DNA from: Erwinia sp. SLM-02
GTDB lineage: Bacteria; Pseudomonadota; Gammaproteobacteria; Enterobacterales; Enterobacteriaceae
Length of the DNA: 64,000 nucleotides
NCBI RefSeq assembly: GCF_037450285.1
Contig: NZ_JAQISN010000003.1
Span: 186,001 to 250,000 of the forward strand
Reading direction: 5' to 3'
Part shown: positions 7,576 through 16,673 of the stretch, in pieces
Numbering within the stretch: the stretch's first letter is position 1
How the letters are laid out: every line of letters begins with the position of its first letter
The notes under the pieces: model-generated
Database searches by the model: none
The model's input: only the letters and a program-made list of their open reading frames with translations
What the model was told of the DNA's origin: nothing
Position numbers and translations under genes: made by a program

Positions 7576-10371
7576 TTAACCGTAAAGCAGTTCGTAGATA
7601 TAAAAATATTCCGCGTCGGACAGGCGAATGGCGTAAGCCTCTTCAACCGGCTGAAAGGCGGTTTTGATGACACTGAGCGCGCGGACATCGAGATCGGGGC
7701 GGTTTTCCAGCGCCATCTGTAACGGTTTTCGGTTGATCACGATACGCTCGACCATGCAGCAGCAGTGGATCAGGAAGCGCAGTGTCACCTGGCGGCTCGG
7801 TTTGAGCGAAAGGGCGCTGGTCAGATGCTCAAATACGCCCTCCATCTCCTTCAGAATGCGCCGGGGGTTGAGCACCGAAATATGATTGATGATGCTCTCC
7901 ATGGTCAGCGCGCTGATAAACCGCATCGCGCTGCGCTCCATCTCCAGTCGACGCTCGGCGCTGGAAAGGTCCGGCGTCAGCAGGCTGAGCACCAGTTCCG
8001 GCCCCTGTTCGGAGAACAGCTCCTCCAGCGAGATAAAGGGAATATCCGGCAGCCCCGGCTGAAAGGTGCCGACGATGCCCGCCAGCCGCTCACCGGGCTT
8101 CAGCGCCTGCTGCACGCGCTCCAGGCTGCGCACCTCGTTGTAGTCGAGGATCGTCATTCGGGTATCCTGCGACATCAGCTCGCCGAAGCTCTCTTCCAGC
8201 ACCTTCCTGATTTTCTCTGCCGTGCCCATCCCGGTAATACAGGAAATCACCAGCACCCTGCCGCCGTTCTCCTGCTGCGGCGTGCAGAACTGGCTGGCAA
8301 TGCCTTTATCCCGCATCAGCTGGGCCAGCTGCGGCAGATCGCCGGTTTCAAAGCTTAAATCCAGCCCCACTTCCAGCAGGCTGGTCAGGGTGATATTCGG
8401 CATCAGCAGCACGTCGATCTGAAACAGCTTGCTGATGGTGCTGCCAAAGTGGACCAGCGAACCGATATCCACCATCAGGATCAGCCGCCGGTACCGCCGG
8501 GCCTGAATCATCTGCGTCAGCGTTTCCAGCGTGTCGTGCACCGACTGTTCAAACGGCATATCAATGGCGCTGAACAGCTCGCGCTCCAGCACCCGGTTCA
8601 CGTATTGGGCCATGCTGGTGGCGGTGGTCGCGCCGTGGGCAATCAGGATCGCTCCGGTGTCCGGGCTGGCGTCGATCCGCTGGCGGTAATGGCGGCACTC
8701 CTTGAGGAACAGGCACAGCCAGACGATTTCCGTTGCCGGGCACTGAATATGCAGCAGCTCGTCGATCTTGCGGCACAGCAGGGTGGCATTCTCGTACTCA
8801 TCCTTGCAGCGGTCGAGGATCAGGCTGGATGAATAAAGCTGCGGGATCAGCCCGCGCTGCACGTAGCCTATCAGCGCGAGAAAGTGTTTGCGCAGCGGGT
8901 TCAGCAGATTCTCCGGCAGGGCAAAGCCCAGCACCTGCTCCACGCAGCCGATCAGTAGCGTCACCCGCTCTTCAATCCGGTCGCCGTAGCGCGGCGGGTG
9001 CGCGGTACTGTCCCGGCTGTAGAGGCCGTACTCAAAAATGGAGCTGAGTTTGTTTTTGAGGATCGCCAGGGTTTCCGCGGGCGGCACGTTACTGTTGCGC
9101 AGGTTGACGTATTCGCGGGTCAGGAAGCTGTAGAACAGATCGCTCTCTTCCGCCTCCATCCCGCTGGCCAGCGAGGTTTTTAACGCGGGCAGGGTGCGCG
9201 CATCCACGTTCAGCCGTTCCCTGCCAGCAAACAGGCCGTCCACCCGCTGGCGCTGCTCCGCCGTGGCGTTAAACGGCATCTCGATCCGTTTATCCAACTG
9301 AAGCGTCTCGTTATGATCCGTCATCCCCACGGCCCAGGCCTGCGCGCACAGGAACTGAATATCGCTTTTCAGCTGGCCGATATTGCCCTCCAGCGGCTTA
9401 TTCAGCAGCCAGAGCAGCAGCGTTTTATCGATGCTGACGGTGCGCTCGATCTTGCGGCTTTCACGCTGCAGGAAGCCGACGATCAGTTCGATCTGTTCCT
9501 CCACCGATCGCTGGCGGATCCCCGGCAGATCGATGCAGACCTGAATACGCCGCTGGAAGGTGCGCAGCAGGGCGGAGCTGACCGGTTCGGTGGTGGCACA
9601 AATCAGCCGGATCGCAATCGGGCGGGGCGCGCTGCTGGCCCCCAGCGGGCGGTATTCTCCCTTATCCAGGATCGAGAACAGTTTTTCCTGGCCCTCATAC
9701 GGCAGGCGGTGCACCTCATCCAGCAGCAGGTAGCCCCCGTCCGCCTGCTCCACCAGCCCGGTTTTATGCTCGCTGGCACCGGTAAACGCGCCCTGGCGAT
9801 GCCCGAACAGATGGGAAGAGAGCAGCTCCGGGTTGTGGGCGTATTCCGCGCAGTTAAAGTAGACCAGTGGCGGCGGCGATCCCGCCTTGTGTTTGCAGGC
9901 AAAGCGGTGCATCAGCTCGGCGAAAAAGGTTTTTCCCACGCCGGAAGGGCCGGTCAGCAGCACGTGCAGCCCGTGCGGATAGAGCACGGCGGCGCGGCCT
10001 TTTTCCACCGCTTCGTGCAGGCTGCGATCGAAGCCGATCAGTGCGGTGAAGGGATCGTCGGCGGGGTGGTTTTCGTTGGGCGGCAGCAGATCGGCGATTG
10101 AACGCACTTCGCGTTCGGACTCCTCCAGCGCCCGGCCCAGCACTCCTTCCGCCACCCGGCGGTGCAGAAAGAACACCGGGCGGCCGCGGCTTTTAATCGC
10201 CAGGCCATCATTCCAGAGCTGATTAAGGTCTTTGCTCACCGAGTTGCGCGCCAGTCCGAGGTTGAACCCCATCGCCTCTGCGGTGCAGGCTTTTTCTTCT
10301 GCCAGATCGGTCAGGCTGAGTCCCTGCGTTAACCGTTCCAGCTCTCCCAGTATGATTTCAATCCGTTTCAT
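7576..10371 (-). CDS. dgaR: Sigma-54-dependent LevR-type activator DgaR
   Basis: Transcription activator of the dga operon, 931 aa, LevR/DgaR family. Domain order: N-terminal HTH (about 1-85); AAA+ ATPase (about 95-330) with Walker A TGPSGVGKT and the sigma-54 contact loop GAFTGA; a PRD domain; an EIIA-Man-like domain (VGS..., ILIAHGATTATSMAQYV near 560-600); an EIIB-like stretch (VLVISCITGMGTAEKIRKVL); and a C-terminal PRD (IHCCCMVERIVINRK). The PTS phosphorylates such PRDs to tune activity. The ATG at 10371 (MKRIEIILGEL) is preferred over the open extension to 10413 because family proteins begin there. Confidence 0.87.
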   Translation of the reverse strand: MKRIEIILGELERLTQGLSLTDLAEEKACTAEAMGFNLGLARNSVSKDLNQLWNDGLAIKSRGRPVFFLHRRVAEGVLGRALEESEREVRSIADLLPPNENHPADDPFTALIGFDRSLHEAVEKGRAAVLYPHGLHVLLTGPSGVGKTFFAELMHRFACKHKAGSPPPLVYFNCAEYAHNPELLSSHLFGHRQGAFTGASEHKTGLVEQADGGYLLLDEVHRLPYEGQEKLFSILDKGEYRPLGASSAPRPIAIRLICATTEPVSSALLRTFQRRIQVCIDLPGIRQRSVEEQIELIVGFLQRESRKIERTVSIDKTLLLWLLNKPLEGNIGQLKSDIQFLCAQAWAVGMTDHNETLQLDKRIEMPFNATAEQRQRVDGLFAGRERLNVDARTLPALKTSLASGMEAEESDLFYSFLTREYVNLRNSNVPPAETLAILKNKLSSIFEYGLYSRDSTAHPPRYGDRIEERVTLLIGCVEQVLGFALPENLLNPLRKHFLALIGYVQRGLIPQLYSSSLILDRCKDEYENATLLCRKIDELLHIQCPATEIVWLCLFLKECRHYRQRIDASPDTGAILIAHGATTATSMAQYVNRVLERELFSAIDMPFEQSVHDTLETLTQMIQARRYRRLILMVDIGSLVHFGSTISKLFQIDVLLMPNITLTSLLEVGLDLSFETGDLPQLAQLMRDKGIASQFCTPQQENGGRVLVISCITGMGTAEKIRKVLEESFGELMSQDTRMTILDYNEVRSLERVQQALKPGERLAGIVGTFQPGLPDIPFISLEELFSEQGPELVLSLLTPDLSSAERRLEMERSAMRFISALTMESIINHISVLNPRRILKEMEGVFEHLTSALSLKPSRQVTLRFLIHCCCMVERIVINRKPLQMALENRPDLDVRALSVIKTAFQPVEEAYAIRLSDAEYFYIYELLYG

Positions 10372-10513
10372 CTCATTACCACTGAAAAATAAATGACGTT
10401 TCAGAACATACACTAATCGGCGGGGGGAGAAAGAGACGAGGGTTGCAGATGCGGGGTGGGGAGGGGATTGCAGTGGGTCTTGCGGGTGGGTTGCGTTGAG
10501 ATTTGCGTTTGGC

Positions 10514-10709
10514 GCACGTCCTCTGCGGCGGCCGGGCGGTCCTCGCGCCGCTGCGCGGTCCCTTCGGTTCCGGCTTCGGGCCTTACGGATCGGCGCAGAG
10601 CGGGCGTCCTGCCCGCGCCGCGCCTGAGCCCAGCATCCCTGCTGGTCTCTCCGGCCCCCCAGCCTTCACCTCAGCGCTGCGGATTGCCCGGCCGCCGCAG
10701 AGGACGTGC
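10514..10709 (+). repeat. Palindromic intergenic element, copy A1 (196 bp)
   Basis: One of a dispersed family. It has perfect 24-bp terminal inverted repeats beginning GCACGTCCTCTGCGGCGGCC. The core starts with GGTCCTCGCGCCGC and contains two inner hairpins: GGCGC...GCGGGC-GTCCT-GCCCGC...GCGCC, and CCAGCA-TCCC-TGCTGG at 10630-10645. It then has the conserved stretch TCAGCGCTGCGGATTGCCCG. The 18 bases before and about 20 bases after also match copy A3. It lies between dgaR and the CirA-like gene. Open frames run through it, but they are a by-product of G+C content. Confidence 0.85.
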
Positions 10710-10824
10710 TCCTTTTGGCTAATTGCTCGCTGTTTAAAGAACGTTATTCAGCGTTTACCTTCAGACTTTGTCTTTGACTCGTTGGTGGTAGTGCCGGCTT
10801 GATTGGGTGTTGTAGTCAGTGGTT

Positions 10825-10896
10825 CATCCCAGCTGGTCTCTCCGCCCCCCAGCCCGCACTTCAGCGCTGCGAATTGCCCGGCCGCCGCAGAGGACG
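10825..10896 (+). repeat. Palindromic element, right-half fragment A2
   Basis: This repeats only the right part of copy A1: ATCCCAGCTGGTCTCTCC, the TCAGCGCTGCG block and the closing GCCCGGCCGCCGCAGAGGACG arm, followed by the same flank (CTTTTGGCTAATTGCTCGC). The left arm is absent. It is a truncated second copy about 185 bases downstream of the end of A1, next to the terminator of the receptor gene. Confidence 0.75.
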
Positions 10897-10937
10897 AGCT
10901 GCTTTTGGCTAATTGCTCGCGGTGCTTAAAATATTTC

Positions 10938-10958
10938 AGGCTTACCGGGGGTAAGCCT
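10938..10958 (-). terminator. Rho-independent terminator of the CirA-like gene
   Basis: A perfect 9-bp stem (AGGCTTACC / GGTAAGCCT) with a 3-base loop. On the minus strand it is followed by an A/T tract containing TATTTT. It lies 18 bases past the receptor stop codon. Confidence 0.8.
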
Positions 10959-10975
10959 GTGTTTCACTCTTTTAC

Positions 10976-13069
10976 TCAGAACGTGTAGTTCAGTGATACC
11001 CAGTAGTTACGCCCCGGCGTTACGTAGCCGGTGGTGGAGGCCAGCGTCTGGAAGTAGTCGCCCGCGTAGGTGCTGCTGCGGCCAGCCTGATACAGGCTGA
11101 CTTTCGAGAAGTCCTTATCCAGTACGTTATTGATCGTGCCGTTAACCGTCAGCGCCGGGGTAATCTTATACGCCGCGCCCATGTTCACCACCGTCCAGGC
11201 TTTCAAATAGGCACCGCGATCGTCGTAGACCGTTTTCTCAATCGCGCTCAGGTTGCCGTAGCCAGTGGTATAACGCGGGGTTTTGCCGTGATATTCCGCC
11301 GCTATCCACGATGTCAGATCGTCGTTCATCTGCCACGACATTTTCGCGTTGGCCATATGGCGTGCGGTATTGGTCAGCGGTGCGCCCGGATTATCGCCAC
11401 CGCGCTGTTTGCTGTCGGTGTAGGTGTAGTTCAGGTTCAGCGTCAGCTCCGGGATAACCACCGGGAAGGAGGAGGCGAACTCAATCCCCTGGTTGATCGC
11501 CTTACCGACGTTACGATACGAGTTTGTCGAATCGTCGATGGTTTCACTGGATATGGCGTTACGGAAGTTGCTGATAAATCCAGTGACGTTGGCTTTTACG
11601 TTATCGGCATTTTCATAGTAGATCCCGGTTTCGTAGTTAACGCTGGATTCCGGCTTCAGGTTCGGGTTACCGAGGGTGCTGATCAGGCCATTACCCGCCA
11701 CGCCGCTGACGCCATTATGCAGCTGGGCGAGGGAAGGGGCTTTATAGCCGGTGCTGACGCCGCCCTTCACCGTCCAGTCGTCCAGCGCGTTCCATACCAG
11801 GTAGGCGCGCGGGCTGACGTGGCCGCCGAAGCTGTCGTGTTTCTCGTATCGCGCGCCCCAGGTCAGGGAAAGCGGATCGATAATCTGCCAGTCGTCTTCG
11901 GTAAACAGTGACCAGGTTTTCTGCTTGAAGGTTTCGCCGCTGTTCGCCAGCACGATGCCGTCCTTCAGGCGGGAATCCCAGTATTCACCGCCTACGGTCA
12001 GCAGGTGGTCGTCACCGATCGGGGCAACAATGCTGGTGTTGAAAATCGCATTGGTGTTCTTCAGCTCGCGATCCTGTCCACTCAGACCGCTGTTCTCCGC
12101 AGAAAGCGTGCGCGGGGTCAGAACGCGGCCTTTGTTTTCTGTGACCGCATAGGAAAGGCTGGAGCTCCAGCGGCCCAGAGACAGATCGGTGTCGTGACCA
12201 ATGACCACTTTATTGCGCTGATAGTGCAGTTTGTCGCGATAGCCGCCGCCGCTGGTGCCGATCGGGCCAAGCTGGCTGTGGCTGTTGTCATACTCCTGTT
12301 CGGCGGTTTCGCCATCGATCCACAGGGTATTTTTATCGCTGGTCTTGTAGTTCAGCCGCCCGCCCACGGTGTAGTTATTGCTTTTGGTCGGGTAGGGAAC
12401 GCGCGTGTCACTGCCGCTGTCGCTCAGGCTGGTGACGCTGGAACCCTGGCGGTGTTCGAAGTTGCCGCGAAGGGTCAGATCCAGCGTATTGGGGATTAGC
12501 GCGCCGCTGGTGTACAGGCCCACGGTTGAGCTGTCGCCCCACTTGCTGTGTTCCTGTACCGAATGAGAGAGGTTCAGCCCGCCGTGCCATTCGTCGGTGT
12601 TTTTCTTAGTGATAATGTTGATCACGCCACCCATGGCATCGGAGCCGTAGAGCGTTGACATCGGGCCACGGATCACTTCGATATGATCGATAGCGGAAAG
12701 CGGCGGCATCATGGCGGTGTTAAGAGTGCCGAAACCGTTGGGTGTGGTATCGGAGCTGGCGTTCTGTCGGATACCGTCGATCAGGATCAGCGTATAGCTG
12801 CTGGGCATGCCGCGTATAGAGATATCCAGCCCGCCGGTTTTCCCGGTTCCGCCGCGTACGTCCACGCCTTCCATGCCGCTGAGTGCCTCACCCAGGTCGC
12901 TGTAGTTCTTTTTGGACAGCTCATCCTGGCTGACAACGGAGATTGAGACCGGCGCGTTAGTCAGTTTTTGTTCATAGCCGCTGGCGGTGACGACCAGCGT
13001 GCCTTCCTGGGCAAATACGGGTACTGATGCCGCCAGGAGGATTGCCGCGGTGATGTTGTTTTTTTTCAT
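10976..13069 (-). CDS. TonB-dependent catecholate-siderophore receptor, CirA/FepA type
   Basis: Outer-membrane receptor, 697 aa, with signal peptide (MKKNNITAAILLAASVPVFA), a TonB box (GTLVVTAS at residues about 23-30), a plug domain with IRGMPSSYTLILIDGIRQN and EVIRGPMSTLYGSDAMGGVINIITKK, and a 22-strand barrel ending in the C-terminal aromatic YWVSLNYTF. The plug is closest to CirA. The ATG at 13069 is chosen because the signal peptide starts there. A Fur-box-like site lies upstream and a terminator follows. The ligand is not known; linear catecholates are a guess from family. Confidence 0.82.
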   Translation of the reverse strand: MKKNNITAAILLAASVPVFAQEGTLVVTASGYEQKLTNAPVSISVVSQDELSKKNYSDLGEALSGMEGVDVRGGTGKTGGLDISIRGMPSSYTLILIDGIRQNASSDTTPNGFGTLNTAMMPPLSAIDHIEVIRGPMSTLYGSDAMGGVINIITKKNTDEWHGGLNLSHSVQEHSKWGDSSTVGLYTSGALIPNTLDLTLRGNFEHRQGSSVTSLSDSGSDTRVPYPTKSNNYTVGGRLNYKTSDKNTLWIDGETAEQEYDNSHSQLGPIGTSGGGYRDKLHYQRNKVVIGHDTDLSLGRWSSSLSYAVTENKGRVLTPRTLSAENSGLSGQDRELKNTNAIFNTSIVAPIGDDHLLTVGGEYWDSRLKDGIVLANSGETFKQKTWSLFTEDDWQIIDPLSLTWGARYEKHDSFGGHVSPRAYLVWNALDDWTVKGGVSTGYKAPSLAQLHNGVSGVAGNGLISTLGNPNLKPESSVNYETGIYYENADNVKANVTGFISNFRNAISSETIDDSTNSYRNVGKAINQGIEFASSFPVVIPELTLNLNYTYTDSKQRGGDNPGAPLTNTARHMANAKMSWQMNDDLTSWIAAEYHGKTPRYTTGYGNLSAIEKTVYDDRGAYLKAWTVVNMGAAYKITPALTVNGTINNVLDKDFSKVSLYQAGRSSTYAGDYFQTLASTTGYVTPGRNYWVSLNYTF

Positions 13070-13146
13070 TACAGAGCCATTGGGAAATGTTGAAAGACGC
13101 GGCGTTACATTAATAAACACTTTCTAAACGCACTCTTAACGATTAC

Positions 13147-13165
13147 GAGAATGATAATGATTGGC
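13147..13165 (-). promoter_or_regulatory. Fur box upstream of the CirA-like receptor
   Basis: GAGAATGATAATGATTGGC (read on plus) matches the 19-bp Fur consensus GATAATGATAATCATTATC at most positions. It sits 78 bases before the receptor ATG, where promoter overlap would give iron repression. Confidence 0.7.
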
Positions 13166-13215
13166 GTTACAATCTTGGGTGATAAATTGGCTGCGTATTG
13201 AGATTTGTGTTTGGC

Positions 13216-13411
13216 GCACGTCCTCTGCGGCGGCCGGGCGGTCCTCGCGCCGCTATGCGGTGCCTTCGGTTCCGGCTGTGGGTCTTGCGGATCGGCGCAG
13301 AGCGGGCGTCCTGCCCGCGCCGCGCCTGAGCCCAGCATCCCTGCTGGTCTCTCCGGCCCCCCAGCCTTCACCTCAGCGCTGCGGATTGCCCGGCCGCCGC
13401 AGAGGACGTGC
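13216..13411 (+). repeat. Palindromic intergenic element, copy A3 (196 bp)
   Basis: Same length, orientation and 24-bp terminal repeats as copy A1; the interiors differ at fewer than ten positions by eye, all in the left half. The flanks also match (TTGAGATTTG.GTTTGGC before, CCTTTTTGGCTAATTG after). With A1 it brackets the CirA-like receptor as direct repeats. Confidence 0.85.
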
Positions 13412-13609
13412 TCCTTTTTGGCTAATTGATCGCTGTTCGAAAAACTTTAAAGCCTGTTTCAGATTTTGCATTTGGCCTGACATCCGTGGGCCAATTTACA
13501 GATCGCTGTTTAAAGAACACTAATTAGCGCCGAATGTGGGAATCTCACCAACATTGTGAAAGAAGGAAGACCCGATAGGTTTTTCAGGCAACGCGAAAGT
13601 CAGAAAGCA

Positions 13610-13803
13610 GGCGGGTTGTGCCCCCGGTCGGGTAATCCGCAGCGCTGAACGCAGAGAGGAAGCCAGGATTCGCCCACAGGGAAGTGGGCGAAAGGCACGG
13701 CCGCGCAGGACGCGCGTCTGTGCCGGTCCGACAGGCTGACGAACGAAGTGAGGGCACCGCGTGAGCGGCGCGAGGACCCGCCCGACCGGGGGCACAACCC
13801 GCC
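13610..13803 (-). repeat. Palindromic intergenic element, copy B1 (194 bp)
   Basis: Same core as the A copies read on the minus strand, but with a different outer stem: both ends carry GGCGGGTTGTGCCCCCGGTC or its complement, without mismatch. Inner hairpins keep the layout with other sequences, e.g. TTCGCCCAC-AGGGAA-GTGGGCGAA at 13669-13692. The conserved block ATCCGCAGCGCTGAACGCAG follows the outer arm. A CAGAAAGC / TTTCAGGCAACGCG flank is shared with the other B copies. Confidence 0.82.
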
Positions 13804-13942
13804 AGCGTTAACTCCAGCCTTTGTAAACGACCAACCCGCCAGCGTTAACTCCAGCCTTTGTAAACGACCAACCCGCCAGCGCTAACTCCAGCCTTTGCAA
13901 ACGACCAACCCGCCAGTGCTAACTCCAGCCTTTGCAAACGAC
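13796..13942. repeat. Four contiguous 37-bp direct repeats
   Basis: Units start at 13796, 13833, 13870 and 13907, each AACCCGCCAGCG then TAACTCCAGCCTTTG.AAACGAC, with only a few differences. The first unit overlaps the end of element B1, and the later ones look like slipped copies of that boundary. There are no spacers between units. Confidence 0.85.
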
Positions 13943-14033
13943 TGTCTGTACCGGTCCGGCAGCAATCCCCCCTGAGCAAAACGCAAAACCATCACCTATA
14001 GTCAGTGACCCAGCCCCAACCCCGGATCCTACT

Positions 14034-14588
14034 ATGCTGCTGCGCCTTACCCTGCTGCTGACCCTCGGCGGCCTTCCCTTTTTCACCTCCGCCCACAACC
14101 TGATCCCCGGCCAGCCGTTGCCGCCGATTGGCGTCACCGATCGCGGGGAGTTGGTGATAGCGCAGGATAAAATACACTACCAACGCTGGAACAGCGCCCG
14201 GCTGACCGGCAGGACGGGCATCGTGCTGCATATGGCAGGACGCCTGGCAGCGAAAGAGAGCAATGCCGCGCTGATTCAGGCGATCGAAAACGCCCACTTC
14301 CCTGCGGCCACGGTCCAGATCACTACCATCGTCAATACCGACGACGCCATCCCCGGCAGCGCCATGTTTGTCCGGCAGAGCCTCGAAAGCAGCAAAAAGG
14401 AAACACCCGGTGCACAGTTTGTGGTGGATGAAAAGGGCGCAGTCAGGCAGGCCTGGCAGCTGGCAGCAGGAGGATCGGCGGCGGTGGTGCTGGATAAACA
14501 GGGCCGGGTCAGATTTGCCAAAGACGGGGCCTTAACCGATGAAGAGGTCCGGCAGGTTATCGCCTTAGTGCAGCAGCTGGAGGTTTAA
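14034..14588 (+). CDS. ytfJ: YtfJ-family periplasmic protein
   Basis: Secreted protein of 184 aa, the same length as E. coli YtfJ, with a signal peptide (MLLRLTLLLTLGGLPFFTSAHN) and a thioredoxin-like fold region (TGIVLHMAGRLAAKESNAALIQAIENAHFP; AQFVVDEKGAVRQAWQL; VVLDKQGRVRFAKDG). The ATG at 14034 is chosen over an upstream extension because it begins the signal peptide. The function of the family is unknown. It precedes the carotenoid cluster but is separated by about 150 bases, so co-transcription is uncertain. Confidence 0.8.
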   Translation: MLLRLTLLLTLGGLPFFTSAHNLIPGQPLPPIGVTDRGELVIAQDKIHYQRWNSARLTGRTGIVLHMAGRLAAKESNAALIQAIENAHFPAATVQITTIVNTDDAIPGSAMFVRQSLESSKKETPGAQFVVDEKGAVRQAWQLAAGGSAAVVLDKQGRVRFAKDGALTDEEVRQVIALVQQLEV

Positions 14589-14736
14589 ATCGCTGCGTGA
14601 AAATGACCAAAAATCTGTACAGGTAATCTGTTTTTTGTAAAAGTTTGTCGCATCCTCCGATACTCAGAGAAATTTCTGGATATTGCACTAGGCTTTGCAA
14701 ATAAAGCCATGTAATTGTCAGGGGTTGCCTGAAACG

Positions 14737-15645
14737 ATGAACAACCATGAAGATGAACTGCTGAGGCTGCGTGAAGCCCTGCAGAGTCGCCTGGACCAGC
14801 TGCTGCCCGCTGGAGAACAGCAGGATCTGGTCTTTACCGCCATGCGTGAAGGAACGCTGGCGGCGGGCAAGCGCGTTCGCCCCCTGCTGCTGATCCTGGC
14901 CGCCCGCGATCTGGGCTGCGCGGTGGATCAGCCCGGCCTGCTCGACCTCGCCTGCGCGGTTGAGATGGTACATGCCGCATCCCTGATGCTGGATGATATC
15001 CCCTGTATGGACAATGCGTTACTGCGTCGCGGGCGGCCCACTATCCACGCTCAGTACGGCGAGAACGTTGCCATCCTCGCCGCCGTTGCGCTGCTGAGCC
15101 GTGCTTTTGGCGTGGTGGTTGAGGCACCGTCGTTATCCCCCGCCTGCAAAACCCAGGCCGTCGCGGAACTGTCGCTGGCGGTCGGATCGCAGGGGCTGGT
15201 GCAGGGCCAGTATCTTGACCTCAGCGAAGGGGGCCGGGCGAGAAGCAGCGAAGCGATTCTGCTGACCAACGAGCTTAAAACCAGCCGTTTATTTGATGCC
15301 TCATTGCAGATGGCGGCCATTGTTGCCGGATCCTCGCCGCAAACGCGGCAGCGCCTGCGCTGTTTTGCCCAGGATCTGGGGCAGGCCTTTCAGCTGATGG
15401 ACGATCTCTCCGACGGGTTGAGCAATACCGGTAAAGATGCAAATCAGGACAGCGGAAAATCAACACTGGTCGCGTTGCTGGGGGCCGAAGCGGTTCACCG
15501 GAAGCTGCGTGAGCATTTGCGCAGTGCGGATGAGCATATCGCCAGCGCCTGCCAGCGTGGCCTCTCCACCCGGCATTTTATGCATGCCTGGTTTGACAAG
15601 CAGATGGCTCAGTTTGGCAATAACAGCACGCAGCCGGGGTGCTAA
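14737..15645 (+). CDS. crtE: Geranylgeranyl diphosphate synthase CrtE
   Basis: Trans-prenyltransferase making C20 geranylgeranyl diphosphate from FPP and IPP, 302 aa. The first Asp-rich motif is DDIPCMD (about residues 87-93) and the second DDLSD (about 223-227), with GKRVRP and the KT(S/R) region (NELKTSRLF). The ATG at 14737 starts the family sequence MNNHEDELLRLREAL. The stop overlaps the idi start (TAATG). It is the first gene of the crt operon and supplies precursor for phytoene. Confidence 0.92.
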   Translation: MNNHEDELLRLREALQSRLDQLLPAGEQQDLVFTAMREGTLAAGKRVRPLLLILAARDLGCAVDQPGLLDLACAVEMVHAASLMLDDIPCMDNALLRRGRPTIHAQYGENVAILAAVALLSRAFGVVVEAPSLSPACKTQAVAELSLAVGSQGLVQGQYLDLSEGGRARSSEAILLTNELKTSRLFDASLQMAAIVAGSSPQTRQRLRCFAQDLGQAFQLMDDLSDGLSNTGKDANQDSGKSTLVALLGAEAVHRKLREHLRSADEHIASACQRGLSTRHFMHAWFDKQMAQFGNNSTQPGC

Positions 15646-16673
15646 TGAGCGATCTTATCCAACGAAAAAGCGATCATCTCGATATCGTCCTGAACGGATC
15701 GCGCAGCGTGAAAACCCGGACAACCGGCTTTGAACGGTGGCATTTTGAGCACTGTGCGCTACCGGAGCTGAGCCTCGATCGCATCGATCTTCGTACAACG
15801 CTATTGGGTAAAACGCTGCAGGCACCGCTGTTGATCGGCTCGATGACCGGCGGCACCCGGCGGGCGAAAAGCATTAACCGGCACCTTGCAGAGGCCGCTC
15901 AGTCGCTGGGGCTGGCGATGGGCGTCGGCTCTCAGCGCGTGGCGCTGGAAAGCGAACAGGACTGGGGGCTGACGCGGGAACTGCGTCAGCTTGCACCCGA
16001 CATTCCGCTACTGGCGAACCTGGGTGCGGCGCAAATCGCCGGGAAAAACGGCGCGGAGTATGCGCGGCGGGCGGTAGAGATGATTGAAGCAGACGCACTG
16101 ATCGTCCATCTCAACCCCCTGCAGGAAGCCCTGCAGCACGGCGGCGATCGCGACTGGCGGGGCGTGCTGGCGGCGATTGCCCATACGGTGGAAGCGCTGC
16201 CGGTGCCGGTGGTGATCAAAGAGGTCGGTGCGGGGCTGTCCGTGCCGGTGGCACGCCAGCTGGTTGACGTGGGCGTGGCGATGCTGGATATCGCTGGCGC
16301 AGGCGGCACCAGCTGGGCGGCCGTGGAAGGGGAGCGTGCCGTATCGCCGCAGGCCCGGGCGGTGGCGATGGCCTTCTCCGACTGGGGGATCCCCACTGCG
16401 CAGGCGCTTACGCAGCTGCATCAGGCGCTGCCGCAGGTGCCGCTGATTGCGTCCGGCGGCATTATGGATGGCATCGACGTGGCGAAAGCGCTGCGGTTAG
16501 GGGCTGATGTCGCCGGCCAGGCGGCGGGCGTGCTGGGCTGTGCGACGGTCTCCAGCGAGGCGGTGGTCGACCATTTTCAGGTCATCATTGAACAGCTGCG
16601 CGTGGCCTGCTTCTGCACCGGCAGCGGCAGCCTGCGCGATCTCCGCCAGGCGAAACTGGTGCCCGTTGAATGA
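15645..16673 (+). CDS. idi: Type 2 isopentenyl-diphosphate delta-isomerase (FMN)
   Basis: Flavoenzyme of the Fni/Idi-2 family, 342 aa, interconverting IPP and DMAPP for the carotenoid pathway. Visible signatures are SMTGGTRRAKSINRHLAEAAQ, GVGSQRVALE, HLNPLQE, VVIKEVGAGLS and the FMN-phosphate site IASGGIMDGIDVAKALRLGADVAG. It overlaps crtE at its start and crtY at its end (ATGA). A GTG at 15639 is a possible alternative start. Its place between crtE and crtY matches idi-bearing crt clusters of Pantoea agglomerans type. Confidence 0.9.
   Translation: MSDLIQRKSDHLDIVLNGSRSVKTRTTGFERWHFEHCALPELSLDRIDLRTTLLGKTLQAPLLIGSMTGGTRRAKSINRHLAEAAQSLGLAMGVGSQRVALESEQDWGLTRELRQLAPDIPLLANLGAAQIAGKNGAEYARRAVEMIEADALIVHLNPLQEALQHGGDRDWRGVLAAIAHTVEALPVPVVIKEVGAGLSVPVARQLVDVGVAMLDIAGAGGTSWAAVEGERAVSPQARAVAMAFSDWGIPTAQALTQLHQALPQVPLIASGGIMDGIDVAKALRLGADVAGQAAGVLGCATVSSEAVVDHFQVIIEQLRVACFCTGSGSLRDLRQAKLVPVE

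Noticed and set aside
9313..10101. 262-codon plus-strand frame within dgaR
   Set aside because: Antisense to the AAA+ domain of DgaR and without a ribosome site or family features.
13161..13523. Open frames through element A3 (GRAVLAPL... and others), also in A1 and A4
   Set aside because: Several frames stay open in each copy, but changes between copies keep stem pairing rather than the amino-acid sequence, and no ribosome site stands before them.
13796..13942. Possible CRISPR array (37-bp repeats)
   Set aside because: The units are contiguous with no spacers, and no cas gene is near.
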